NCBI RefSeq assembly: GCF_000423825.1
Contig: NZ_AUIS01000018.1
Span: 1 to 51,905, forward strand
Length of the DNA: 51,905 nt
From: Thermithiobacillus tepidarius DSM 3134
Lineage (GTDB): Bacteria; Pseudomonadota; Gammaproteobacteria; Acidithiobacillales; Thermithiobacillaceae
Direction: 5' to 3'
The notes beneath the pieces were generated by a model, which was not told the origin of the DNA, ran no database searches, and was given only the letters and a program-made list of their open reading frames with translations. The position numbers and the translations under genes were made by a program. Shown in pieces: positions 18,702 to 27,173 of the stretch; within the stretch, counting starts at the first letter, position 1; each line of letters begins with the position of its first letter.

Positions 18702-19643
18702 CTACTCGCAGCTGTAGCCGAAGTTTTCCGCAAAGCGGGTGCTGAACTCGCTCCAGGCGAAGGTGTGGTTCTGCGTACCGTGGGTTTCGATCTTGATGGC
18801 GCCCATGAGCGAAGCCACTCGGGCGGTGGTCTGCAGATCCATGCCTTGTTCCAAGCCGAAGAGCAGTCCCGCGCGATAGGCGTCGCCGCAACCGGTCGGG
18901 TCCAGCACCTGGGCGGGGCGCGCAGGCGGCACCTCCAGCATCTGGCCGTTGGCCAGGATCAATGAGCCTTCCTCCCCGCGCGTGATGATCAGCGCTTCCA
19001 CCCGTTCCGCCAGTTGGGCGGCCGTCAGCCCGGTACGGGCTTCGATCAGCTTGGACTCATAGTCGTTGACGGTAACCACCGAGGCCAGCTCGAAGAAGTT
19101 GAGCAGATCCGGCCCATCGAACATAGGCAAGCCCTGGCCCGGATCGAAGATGAAGGGAATGCCGGCTTCGGCGAACTGGGCGGCGTGCTGCAGCATGGCC
19201 TCGCGGCCGTCGGGGGAGACGATGCCCCAACTGACGGCGTCGAGCGGCGCTTGCCGGATTTGGGTCAGATGGGCCTCGCTCATGGCGCCCGGGTGGAAGG
19301 CGGTGATCTGGTTGTCGTCCAGGTCTGTGGTGATGAAAGCCTGGGCCGTGTAATGCTCATCGAGGACCAGGATGTGGCGGGTATCGATGCCCCAGCGCGC
19401 CAGCCATTCCTGGTAAGGACCGAAATCGCGTCCCGCCGTCGCCATGATGAGCGGCTCGCCGCCGAGCAGCTTCAGGTTGTAGGCGATGTTGCCGGCGCAG
19501 CCGCCGAACTCCCGGCGCAGGCTGGGCACCAGAAAGGAAACGTTCAGGATGTGCACCTGCTCGGGCAGAATATGGCGCTTGAACTGATCCGGAAAGACCA
19601 TGATCGTGTCGTAAGCCAGCGAACCGCAAATTAGATTGGCCAT
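18702..19643 (-). CDS. PfkB-family carbohydrate kinase, likely adenosine kinase
   Basis: The 313-residue protein is a ribokinase-fold kinase: GGCAGNIAYNLKLLGG (47-62) binds substrate, and DPTGCGDAYRAG (248-259) holds the catalytic base D254 and the anion hole. The sequence resembles bacterial proteins annotated as adenosine kinase or fructokinase-like. Since S-adenosylhomocysteine hydrolase (ahcY) in this window releases adenosine, phosphorylation of adenosine would remove that product, but the substrate is an inference. An AT-rich intergenic region (19644-19924) separates it from the divergent ompA. Confidence 0.8.
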   Translation of the reverse strand: MANLICGSLAYDTIMVFPDQFKRHILPEQVHILNVSFLVPSLRREFGGCAGNIAYNLKLLGGEPLIMATAGRDFGPYQEWLARWGIDTRHILVLDEHYTAQAFITTDLDDNQITAFHPGAMSEAHLTQIRQAPLDAVSWGIVSPDGREAMLQHAAQFAEAGIPFIFDPGQGLPMFDGPDLLNFFELASVVTVNDYESKLIEARTGLTAAQLAERVEALIITRGEEGSLILANGQMLEVPPARPAQVLDPTGCGDAYRAGLLFGLEQGMDLQTTARVASLMGAIKIETHGTQNHTFAWSEFSTRFAENFGYSCE

Positions 19644-19924
19644 TCTGGAAATGCTCCGTTATTCGAAGTCAAAGAAAGGAATATTTAAATCCACAAAAGA
19701 TGCTGCTTTTTGCCCACAGCCATCCGACCTCAGTCCTAATACCTTAGCTAGTAGAAAAAGGCTTCACTTTTGCATATTATAGCCGCACAAAGAATTTTTT
19801 TGGTCGAGGCAGTGCCGGACAAAGGCAAGGAATGTTGTAATGATGACACAAATTCCTGCGCCTTTCAGTGCTTATTTGAAGTGCAGAAGATCGTTGATAA
19901 ACACGAACCAACAAGGAGAATCTT

Positions 19925-21088
19925 ATGCGCAAGTCGACCCTTCTGGTGGCCGCGATCGCAGCCACACTCAGCACCAGCGCCTTGGCTCAAAGCCCGGTGG
20001 GCAGCAATCGCGCCACGGTGGGTGAAATTTACGGCAACATCTACGGCGGCGCGACTTTCTACGATAGCGACGCCCTCTTGGGGCTCGGCAGCAAGAACAA
20101 TGCCGGTACCGGCGGTGTGCGTCTCGGCACCCGGCTGGCCCCGCACTTCGGTGCCGAACTGGACTTCGACTATTCGCACACGCCTTTCAAGACGCTGACC
20201 GATGACCGCTTCCGCGGCCAATTCACCGGTGCCCTGGTCGGCGTGCTCTACGCCTTTGACCGGGACAGCACCCCCTTCATGACCATCGGCGTGGGTGCTT
20301 CCAGCAACCGCTTTCCGCAAAGCACCGAGCGCACCGAGCATCTGATGACCGTTTGGGGCCTTGGCTACAAGCACCGCGTGGGCCGCAGTCTGGATCTGCG
20401 TGTGGATGCCCAGGATCAGATGCTGTGGAATACACCGGCTGACCGGGGCGGCGTCCTCAATAATTTGAAGCTCACCGCTGGTGTCGGCTTTGCCTGGGGC
20501 GGCCGCAAGCCCATGCCCCAGCCCGTGGCCGCGCCGGCTCCGACGCCCGCGCCCGCACCGGCCCTGCCGCCGGCGGTGCCGCCCGCGCAACTCGAGCCGA
20601 TGCCGGCGCCCGCGCCTGTGACGGAGGTGGAGCGCACCCTGTTGGAGCACCGGCCGGTGGTGATCGAAGCGGCCAATTTTGATTTCGATTCCGCCAAGAT
20701 CAAGCCGTCGGCGCGTCAGCAGCTGGATGAGATCGCCCAGTTTGCCCAGAAGTATCCGGATGCCAACTTCACCGTGGATGGCCACACGGACAGCATCGGC
20801 ACCATCGAGTACAATCGCAAGCTGTCTTTGCGCCGCGCCCAAGCGGTCAAGAACGAGCTGGCCAAGCAGGGCGTGGCGGAGGACCGGATGCAGGTCAGAG
20901 GGCTCGGCGAGAGCCGGCCCATCGCGTCCAACAAGACGGCGGCCGGCCGCGCCAAGAACCGCCGCGTGGAAGTGCGGACCACGGTCACCGTGGAGCGGAC
21001 GACCCGCGAAGTGCGGCCGGGCGGCATGCAGCAACCGGGTGGGATGCAGATGCAGCCTGGAGGAATGCAGCCGGGCGGCATGCAGTAA
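19925..21088 (+). CDS. OmpA-family outer membrane protein with proline-rich hinge and repeat tail
   Basis: The 387-residue precursor has a signal peptide (1-22, ending ALAQ), an OmpA-type beta-barrel (about 25-195), a Pro/Ala-rich hinge (about 197-232), a peptidoglycan-binding OmpA_C domain (about 250-350: FDFDSAKIKPSARQQLDEIA, VDGHTDSIG, NRKLSLRRAQAVKNEL, GRAKNRRVEV) and a C-terminal tail with four copies of PGGMQ. The barrel probably anchors in the outer membrane and the C domain ties it to the wall. AAGGAGAATCTT precedes the ATG. The 281-base AT-rich upstream region contains TATTAT near 19775, a candidate -10 box, without a clear -35. Confidence 0.93.
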   Translation: MRKSTLLVAAIAATLSTSALAQSPVGSNRATVGEIYGNIYGGATFYDSDALLGLGSKNNAGTGGVRLGTRLAPHFGAELDFDYSHTPFKTLTDDRFRGQFTGALVGVLYAFDRDSTPFMTIGVGASSNRFPQSTERTEHLMTVWGLGYKHRVGRSLDLRVDAQDQMLWNTPADRGGVLNNLKLTAGVGFAWGGRKPMPQPVAAPAPTPAPAPALPPAVPPAQLEPMPAPAPVTEVERTLLEHRPVVIEAANFDFDSAKIKPSARQQLDEIAQFAQKYPDANFTVDGHTDSIGTIEYNRKLSLRRAQAVKNELAKQGVAEDRMQVRGLGESRPIASNKTAAGRAKNRRVEVRTTVTVERTTREVRPGGMQQPGGMQMQPGGMQPGGMQ

Positions 21089-21108
21089 TCGCGCTGCAAC
21101 GCAATGCA

Positions 21109-21136
21109 ACGGGCCCGTCAGGGCCCGTTTTTGTTT
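21109..21136 (+). terminator. Rho-independent terminator of ompA
   Basis: A perfect 8-base stem ACGGGCCC/GGGCCCGT (21109-21116 with 21121-21128) closes a GTCA tetraloop and is followed by TTTTGTTT. It lies about 20 bases after the ompA stop codon. Confidence 0.93.
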
Positions 21137-21145
21137 GATGGGCCT

Positions 21146-21685
21146 TTAACGTGCGGCTATTTGTCCCGGACTTTCCGGGCGCCTGAATCCTTCCAGGCGG
21201 GCTTTCCAGTAGGTTTCGTTCAGGTTGGAGATCTTGACGTGCTGGCTGCGGCTGCTGGGCGCGTGCACGAACTGGTTGTTGCCGATGTAAACGCCCACGT
21301 GGGAGAAGGGGCGGCCGCTGGTGTTGAAAAAGACCAGATCGCCAGGGCGCAGCTGTTCCGCTGAAATGGCGGGCAGGGCGCGGGCCATCTCGCTGCTGGT
21401 GCGCGGCAGGCGCAGGCCGTCTTGGCCGTAGACATGATAAACGAAGCCGCTGCAGTCGAAGCCCTCGCGGGGGGAGCTCCCACCGTAGCGGTAAGGCGTG
21501 CCCTGCAGGCTCAGAGCGTAGCTGACCACTTCCGGCTTGGCCTGCGGCAGTTGGGCGTAGCCGTCCGGCGCGCGGCTCGCGGCGGTCTGGGGGCCGGTGG
21601 TGAGGCTGGCGCAGCCGCTGAGGGCGACGGCGGCAAGCAGGGACAGGGCGCGCAGGCAGGCGCCAAGGCTGGTGGCGTGGGACAT
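21146..21685 (-). CDS. NlpC/P60 family lipoprotein (cell-wall peptidase)
   Basis: This 179-residue precursor has a lipoprotein signal peptide with lipobox LSGC (C25) and a C-terminal NlpC/P60 domain. The catalytic triad is visible: C78 in FDCSGF, H129 in SHVGVYIG and H141 in VHAPSS. Family members are gamma-D-glutamyl-meso-diaminopimelate peptidases of peptidoglycan, such as Spr/MepS. It should be an outer-membrane lipoprotein remodelling the wall. It is convergent with ompA, with the terminator between them. Confidence 0.93.
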   Translation of the reverse strand: MSHATSLGACLRALSLLAAVALSGCASLTTGPQTAASRAPDGYAQLPQAKPEVVSYALSLQGTPYRYGGSSPREGFDCSGFVYHVYGQDGLRLPRTSSEMARALPAISAEQLRPGDLVFFNTSGRPFSHVGVYIGNNQFVHAPSSRSQHVKISNLNETYWKARLEGFRRPESPGQIAAR

Positions 21686-21749
21686 GTGTTCCTTCCTTGT
21701 TCTTGTGCCGCTTCCATTCTGGGAGGAAGTCGGTTCAGGGAACCCTACC

Positions 21750-22289
21750 CTACAACAAGGGATCGATCAAGCTTTTCAGTCGCCCCGGATGCAAGGGGCC
21801 GGTCACCCGGTGCACGATGCGGCCCTGCCGGTCCACCACGAAGGAGGTGGGAATGCGGTTGATTTCGCCCAGGCCCGCGGTGCCTTCGGCGGTGCTCAGC
21901 AGGGCGACGGGAAATGGGGTCTTTTCCGCGGCGACGAAGTCCTGCACCGCGGCGAGCTCGTCGTCGGCCAACGCCAGGATGGTGAAGCCCTGGTGCTGGT
22001 GGGCGCGGTAATAGTCGGCCATGGCGGGCATTTCCCGCCGGCACGGCGGACACCAGGGGGCCCAGACGTTGATCAGGACCACCTGTCCGCGATGCTGGGC
22101 AAGATCGAAGTTCCGGCCGTCCAGGAGCTGGGCGCGGATGGGCGGCGCCGGCGTCATGGGGTCGCTGATCCAGGCCGGCGGGCGCCACCACAGATAGGCG
22201 ACGGCCGCGATCATCAGCCAGGTGCTCCAGTGAGGCATCCAGTGGCGGCCTGGGCGCCACCAGGGTTTTGAGGGAGTGGTCTCGGGCAT
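21750..22289 (-). CDS. TlpA/ResA-like membrane-anchored thioredoxin
   Basis: The 179-residue protein has an N-terminal membrane anchor (about 21-35, STWLMIAAVAYLWW) and a periplasmic thioredoxin-fold domain with the redox motif WCPPC (C80, C83) and the cis-proline region RIPTSFVVD. Such proteins reduce disulfides in the periplasm, for example in cytochrome c maturation. The open frame extends to 22400, overlapping the adenosyltransferase gene; the ATG at 22289 gives a normal N terminus, although it has no clear ribosome-binding site. Confidence 0.88.
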   Translation of the reverse strand: MPETTPSKPWWRPGRHWMPHWSTWLMIAAVAYLWWRPPAWISDPMTPAPPIRAQLLDGRNFDLAQHRGQVVLINVWAPWCPPCRREMPAMADYYRAHQHQGFTILALADDELAAVQDFVAAEKTPFPVALLSTAEGTAGLGEINRIPTSFVVDRQGRIVHRVTGPLHPGRLKSLIDPLL

Positions 22290-22353
22290 GTTTATCGATA
22301 AGGGTGACTGGAAACTTTGGGGTGAGCGTTCGCTGTTTAGGGTGTGGGCAGCT

Positions 22354-22935
22354 CTAGCCGAGGTGCCGGCCCGGTTGCCAGAGTACATCATCCCGGCCAT
22401 GGCCGTTCAGCACTCGCGCCAACACGAAGAGCAGATCGGAGAGCCGGTTCAAATACGTGATGTTGTTCGGATTGACGGTTTCTGTGCGGGCCAGCGTAAC
22501 CAATTCCCGCTCAGCGCGGCGACATACCGTGCGAGCCAAGTGGCACGTTGCGGCGGCGCGTGTGCCCCCGGGCAGGATGAATTCCTGTAAGGGTGACATC
22601 TGCTCATTGTAATGATCCAGGGTTTCCTCCAGCCAAGTCACGGCGCGCGTCTGGATGCGAAACTTTGCTTTGGTCGCTTCCTCATCTGCCGGCAGGACGG
22701 GACAGCTCAGTTCTGCTCCCAAGTCGAAAAGTTCGTGCTGGATGCTGCTCAACACCTCCCGCACATCTTTGGGAACCGCTTCCGCGAGCACCATGCCGAG
22801 TGTGGCATTCAGCTCGTCCACTGACCCCATCACGGCCACGCGCGGGTGGTCCTTGGGCAGGCGCGATCCATTGCTGATCCCGGTCGTTCCGTCGTCACCG
22901 GTGCGGGTGTAAATCTTGCTCAGGCGGTGACCCAT
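22354..22935 (-). CDS. Cob(I)yrinic acid a,c-diamide adenosyltransferase (PduO type)
   Basis: The 193-residue enzyme adenosylates cob(I)alamin to make coenzyme B12. It shows the PduO-type N-terminal ATP site KIYTRTGDDGTTG (7-19), VMGSVDELNATLGM, and the C-terminal helices with CRRAERELVTLA and YLNRLSDLLFVLAR. GGGAGCGAGAC in front of the ATG at 22935 decides the start; the frame extends further upstream. Together with the BtuFCD-type importer and methionine synthase it shows that cobalamin is used by this organism. Confidence 0.93.
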   Translation of the reverse strand: MGHRLSKIYTRTGDDGTTGISNGSRLPKDHPRVAVMGSVDELNATLGMVLAEAVPKDVREVLSSIQHELFDLGAELSCPVLPADEEATKAKFRIQTRAVTWLEETLDHYNEQMSPLQEFILPGGTRAAATCHLARTVCRRAERELVTLARTETVNPNNITYLNRLSDLLFVLARVLNGHGRDDVLWQPGRHLG

Positions 22936-23197
22936 GTCTCGCTCCCAAAAATTCGTCCGGCCAGTTAAAGCGGGGTAGCCTCGCATAGCCTGCCACCACG
23001 TTGCGGCAGCGGTCCAGCAGATAAATCTGCCGCTCTGGCCATGAGCCGTCCAGACGGGGATGCCGGCCGAGCCTATCGGCAGGCCCAAGCCACCGCAGCA
23101 GGTGTCGACGCGGCCGCAGGCGCTGGAGCACGAAAGGCCGCTTCGCTTCCTTGGGTGGGCTCGGCCATCGGGTGTCCGCTGCATATGCGGCTCCCAT
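22895..23197 (-). CDS. Possible small basic protein overlapping the adenosyltransferase start
   Basis: An open frame of 100 codons from an ATG at 23197 ends 41 bases inside the adenosyltransferase gene in another frame. The part at 22940-23130 looks coding: third positions are mostly G or C, and a protein-like stretch reads PERQIYLLDRCRNVVAGY. The product is rich in arginine, proline and tryptophan. I do not recognise a family. The overlap is large for this compact genome, so the end of the frame may be fortuitous, or the gene may be a remnant. Confidence 0.35.
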   Translation of the reverse strand: MGAAYAADTRWPSPPKEAKRPFVLQRLRPRRHLLRWLGPADRLGRHPRLDGSWPERQIYLLDRCRNVVAGYARLPRFNWPDEFLGARHGSPPEQDLHPHR

Positions 23198-23388
23198 ACT
23201 ACCGTTCTTGCGGCCGATTACGAAGCCCCTTGAGCCGGAGTGCAGGCAGCCTGGCCGGTCTGCCGCGAGAGGACCGTTCGGTAGCGGCGGAATTTTTTCG
23301 TCTATCATTGAAAAACGAGGATCTGGCTCGGGAGCCCCTCCCCGCATGGCCAGTACTACAACGATAAGCTTTGTCTAACAGAGTGGAT

Positions 23389-25407
23389 ATGCCGAAACAA
23401 AACGAGCGCAAGCTGCCTTACATCGAACCCACCATCCGGACCATCATCGGCGTATACGTTACCGCCTGCGGGATCCTCTTCTACCTGCATCCCGATCAGC
23501 GCTGGATCTGGATCTTTCTCCTGGCTTTCGCTGGCGTCAATCTGCTCATCTCTGCCGCCACCGGCTTTTGCATCATAGAAAAGAGCCTGAAACTCCTCCG
23601 CTTCCGCAGCGAACTCGACGAAATCACGGAATTGAACAAGGCGCGCGCCGCCGCCGAGGCGCGCGCGGATTACCTGAACACCCTGAGTCTCTTCGACGAG
23701 GTGGTGATCGAACTGTCCTTGCGCGGCTGCATCGTCCAAGTCTCCGATTGTTGGGGCAAGCTGCTGGGAGGCAGCGCGGGGCTGATCACCGGCCAGCCGG
23801 ACACCTGCCTGGCCGATTACCTGGAACGGGATGACCGGCCATTGCTGGAGGAAGGGCTCGCGAAACTCAGGGGCGGCGAGCAGGATACGGTGAGCGTCCG
23901 CTTCCGCTTGCAACGGCAGGATGGAGGGGAAAGCTGGGTCGAAGGCCGCTTCACCCTGCATCGGCAGGAAGGCCGGATCCAGGGTATCCGGGGGGTGCTG
24001 CGTGACATCACCGAATCCTACCTGCAGGAAAAGCGCATTACCCAGATGGCCCTGCATGATGCCCTGACCGGCCTGCCCAACCGCATCCTGCTGGAAGACC
24101 GGATGGATCGCGCCATCTGCCAGGCCAGGCGGATGAGCCAACGCGTGGCCCTCATGTTCGTGGATCTCGACAACTTCAAGCAGGTGAATGACGTCTACGG
24201 CCACAAGGCGGGCGATCAACTGTTGCTGGCGGTTACCAAGTGCCTGCAGGAGTCGTTGCGCGAATCGGACACTCTCGCGCGTTGGGGCGGCGATGAGTTC
24301 GTCATTCTGGTTCCGGAAGCAGACAACCTGGACAGCGTCCGCGCCTTGGGAGAGCGCCTGCTGGAAAGCGTGCATAAGAAACTCTTCCTGGAAGATGTGG
24401 ATGCCTACATCTCCCTGAGCATTGGGGCTGCCATGTTCCCGGATGATGCGGAAAGCTGCGAGGCGCTGCTCATCCAGGCCGACAAGGCGCTCTTTCACGC
24501 CAAATCCCAGGGGCGCAACAACATCCAGCTGTTTTCCAGCTTGCAAAGCCAAGGACTGGTAGACAAGGAGTTCGATCTGGGATCGCGTCTGCGTGCCGCC
24601 GTCAGGCAGGGGCAGATACAGGTGCACTACCAACCCCTGGTGGATGCCAGGAGCGGCTGCATCCAGGGACTCGAGGCACTGGCCCGCTGGCATGACGAGA
24701 AGCATGGCTGGGTCGGTCCCGGCACTTTCGTGCACATGGCGGAATGCCTGGGCCTGATCCATGCGCTGGGCCAGCAGGTGATCGAGCAGGCTCTGGCGCA
24801 ACTGAGGCGCTGGCAGGAGCAGGGATTGTCGCTGCGCTTGTCGGTCAACATCTCAAAGCGGCAACTGTTCTCGCCGGATTTCGTCCACATGCTGCTGCGG
24901 CTGACGGAGCAGCACGCCATCCAGCCCCGGCAATTGACGCTGGAGGTTACCGAAAGCCTGGCCATGCAGGATGCCGGGCAGGCGGCCGCCTGCCTGGCCG
25001 AACTCTCCAAGGCGGGCTTCGTCATCTCCCTCGATGATTTCGGCACGGGCTATTCCGCGCTGTCGCACTTGCATGAAATGCCCGTGAACGAGCTCAAGAT
25101 CGACCTCTCCTTCGTGCGGCGGATCAAGACGGCAGGAGGTCGCAGCATGGTTCAGAGCATTGCTGACATGGGGCATGCCCTGGGTTTGTGCCTGGTGGCG
25201 GAAGGGGTGGAGGACGGCGAGAGTGCCCAAATCCTGCGGGAGATCGGCGTGGAGGTCCTGCAGGGATATTACTTCGGCCGTCCGATGCCGGCCGCGGCCT
25301 GCCACGATTGGATCTTGCAGAGAAACTGCGTGAGGCGGGAGTCGACGGAGCCGCTTGGCGGACAGCCCACTTCGGCCTCGAACAATCTCAGGTCGGCCAT
25401 GGGCTGA
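23389..25407 (+). CDS. Membrane GGDEF-EAL protein with PAS-like domain
   Basis: The 672-residue protein has two hydrophobic segments near the N terminus (about 14-32 and 38-57), a coiled coil, a PAS-like sensor (about 95-210), a GGDEF domain with intact RWGGDEF (about 300) and an EAL domain with GLEALARW (about 425) and the metal-site residues SLDDFGTGYSAL. Both catalytic signatures look intact, so it could make and/or degrade c-di-GMP. The frame opens with TTG at 23371; the ATG at 23389 is chosen. It meets the convergent btuD gene at TGATCA, with no bases between the stop codons. Confidence 0.92.
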   Translation: MPKQNERKLPYIEPTIRTIIGVYVTACGILFYLHPDQRWIWIFLLAFAGVNLLISAATGFCIIEKSLKLLRFRSELDEITELNKARAAAEARADYLNTLSLFDEVVIELSLRGCIVQVSDCWGKLLGGSAGLITGQPDTCLADYLERDDRPLLEEGLAKLRGGEQDTVSVRFRLQRQDGGESWVEGRFTLHRQEGRIQGIRGVLRDITESYLQEKRITQMALHDALTGLPNRILLEDRMDRAICQARRMSQRVALMFVDLDNFKQVNDVYGHKAGDQLLLAVTKCLQESLRESDTLARWGGDEFVILVPEADNLDSVRALGERLLESVHKKLFLEDVDAYISLSIGAAMFPDDAESCEALLIQADKALFHAKSQGRNNIQLFSSLQSQGLVDKEFDLGSRLRAAVRQGQIQVHYQPLVDARSGCIQGLEALARWHDEKHGWVGPGTFVHMAECLGLIHALGQQVIEQALAQLRRWQEQGLSLRLSVNISKRQLFSPDFVHMLLRLTEQHAIQPRQLTLEVTESLAMQDAGQAAACLAELSKAGFVISLDDFGTGYSALSHLHEMPVNELKIDLSFVRRIKTAGGRSMVQSIADMGHALGLCLVAEGVEDGESAQILREIGVEVLQGYYFGRPMPAAACHDWILQRNCVRRESTEPLGGQPTSASNNLRSAMG

Positions 25408-26190
25408 TCAGTCAGGCCCGGGCCGGCCCCAGTAGAAAACCGGAAAGCCGGGTCCGTCGACTTGGCCGACCGGACAGTCGTAGAGCGACGTCAGCACACT
25501 GGCCTGCAGGACTTGCCTCCGGTCTCCCTGGATATGATTGCCGTCGGGGAAAAGCAGCAGGATCCGGTCACAGAAACGGGCGGCCAAATTGACGTCGTGC
25601 AGCGCGACGATGGCTGCACCGGCTTGGGTAATCACCCGCTGGCGCAGCCATTCCATCCATCGCAGCTGGTGGCGCGGGTCCAGATGATTGTTGGGTTCAT
25701 CTGCCAGCCAGAGTCGGGGCGCCTGGACCATTGCAGCCGCCAAGGCCACCCGCTGTCGCTCGCCACCCGACAGCTCCTGCAGGAGCCGCCCGGCCAGGGC
25801 GGACAAGTCCATCGTGGCCAAAACCGCCTGCACGCGCGCTTGTTCCTCTGCGCCAACCCGCCCCCACAAGCCCAGATGCGGGTGGCAACCCAGCAGTACA
25901 CGGTCCCAGACTCGCATGGGCACTCCCATCTCCTGCTCTTGCAGGATCAATGCGCGAAAACGGGCAAGCTCGCGCGATGGCCAATCCCCGAGGGCGCGCC
26001 CCGCCAGGCGGATGGCGCCGGGCGGGCTGGGGAGCAGGCCGGTCAACTGCTGCAAGAGAGAGCTTTTCCCGGTGCCGTTGGGACCGAGCACGGCCCAGAC
26101 TTCTCCTGTCCGGATTTCCAGGTCCAGATGGCGGTAAAGTGTGCGGCCGCCGCGGTCGAGGGCAAGTTGAGCGGTGCTGAGCAGGCTCAT
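25408..26190 (-). CDS. btuD: ABC transporter ATPase, BtuD/FepC type
   Basis: The 260-residue ATPase powers import of a metal chelate, most likely cobalamin. Walker A is GPNGTGKSS, the signature is LSGGERQRVALA and Walker B runs LWLADEPNNHLD, where an asparagine replaces the threonine of the usual DEPTNHLD; the H-loop is VALHDVN. Its ATG overlaps the permease stop as ATGA, so it belongs to a btuF-btuC-btuD operon. Iron-siderophore or heme transport cannot be excluded from the ATPase alone. Confidence 0.85.
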   Translation of the reverse strand: MSLLSTAQLALDRGGRTLYRHLDLEIRTGEVWAVLGPNGTGKSSLLQQLTGLLPSPPGAIRLAGRALGDWPSRELARFRALILQEQEMGVPMRVWDRVLLGCHPHLGLWGRVGAEEQARVQAVLATMDLSALAGRLLQELSGGERQRVALAAAMVQAPRLWLADEPNNHLDPRHQLRWMEWLRQRVITQAGAAIVALHDVNLAARFCDRILLLFPDGNHIQGDRRQVLQASVLTSLYDCPVGQVDGPGFPVFYWGRPGPD

Positions 26191-27173
26191 TGACGCTGGC
26201 GATGCAGCAGGTAAAGGAAAAGCGGTGCCCCGAGCAAGGCGGTCACGGCACCCACCGGGAGCTGCAAGGGCGCGGCGATGCTGCGCGACAGCGTGTCAGC
26301 GAGGATCAGCAGATCGCCGCCGAGCAGTGCCGCTCCTGCCAGCAGCCAGCGTTGGCTGCTGATGTCGAGCACGCGCAGCAGGTGCGGTACGAGCAGGCCG
26401 ATGAAGCCGATGCTGCCTGCCACGGCAACCGCCGTGGCAGTGAGCGCGGCAGTCAAGGCGAAGAGTCCCCAGCGCAGTGCCGTCACCGGCAGGCCCAGCG
26501 CGCTGGCATGCCTTTCCCCCAGGTTCAGCAGCTCCAGCCCGCGGGCCAGAGGCAAGGCCACCGCGAGCCCTATGGCCAGCATGGCCAGAGCCGGTGGCCA
26601 GGCATTGCTTTGGGAGAGATCGCCCATGAGCCAGAACAGCACGCCGCGCAGCTGTGCATCCGGGCTGATGCTGAGCAGAAGCGCGAGGGCGGCGCCAAGA
26701 GCGGCGGCGAGCATGACGCCGTTGAGCAGCAGGCGTTCCGGCAGCAGCTGCGGACTGCGGGCCAGGGTGAAGAGGATCAGCGCCGTTCCCAGTGCTCCCA
26801 GAAAACCCGCCATGGGTTGCCACGGTGCGGCCGCGCCCAACAGCATCGCCAGCAAGGAGGCCAGCGCCGCCCCTCCTGAGAGCCCGAGGATGTAAGGATC
26901 CGCCAAAGGATTGCGCAGCAGGGTTTGCAGGACGGCGCCTGCCAAGGCGAGCAGGCCGCCGACGGCAAAGGCTGTCAGCACCCGCGGCAGGCGCAGGGTC
27001 CACAGGATGTCGCGGCTCAGCGGATCGGGCCGCCAGAGCCGGTCGGGGCTCAGAGGCTGGCTGCCCCAGAGGAGGCCGGCGAGTAAGCAGAGGGGGGTGA
27101 GGAGCAGGAGCGCGGCGAAGAGGATCCGCTCCCGGCGCTGCCAAGGCAGGATGCTGGTATGGACGGTGTCCAT
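26187..27173 (-). CDS. btuC: ABC transporter permease, BtuC/FecCD family
   Basis: The 328-residue inner-membrane protein has about ten hydrophobic segments and the FecCD/BtuC signatures RLPRVLTAFAVGGLLALAGAV, LRNPLADPYILGLSGGA and GSIGFIGLLVPHLLR, the last contacting the ATPase. The open frame runs far upstream, but the ATG at 27173 overlaps the stop of the binding-protein gene as TGATG, which decides the start. It would form the channel of the importer with BtuD. Confidence 0.88.
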   Translation of the reverse strand: MDTVHTSILPWQRRERILFAALLLLTPLCLLAGLLWGSQPLSPDRLWRPDPLSRDILWTLRLPRVLTAFAVGGLLALAGAVLQTLLRNPLADPYILGLSGGAALASLLAMLLGAAAPWQPMAGFLGALGTALILFTLARSPQLLPERLLLNGVMLAAALGAALALLLSISPDAQLRGVLFWLMGDLSQSNAWPPALAMLAIGLAVALPLARGLELLNLGERHASALGLPVTALRWGLFALTAALTATAVAVAGSIGFIGLLVPHLLRVLDISSQRWLLAGAALLGGDLLILADTLSRSIAAPLQLPVGAVTALLGAPLFLYLLHRQRQ

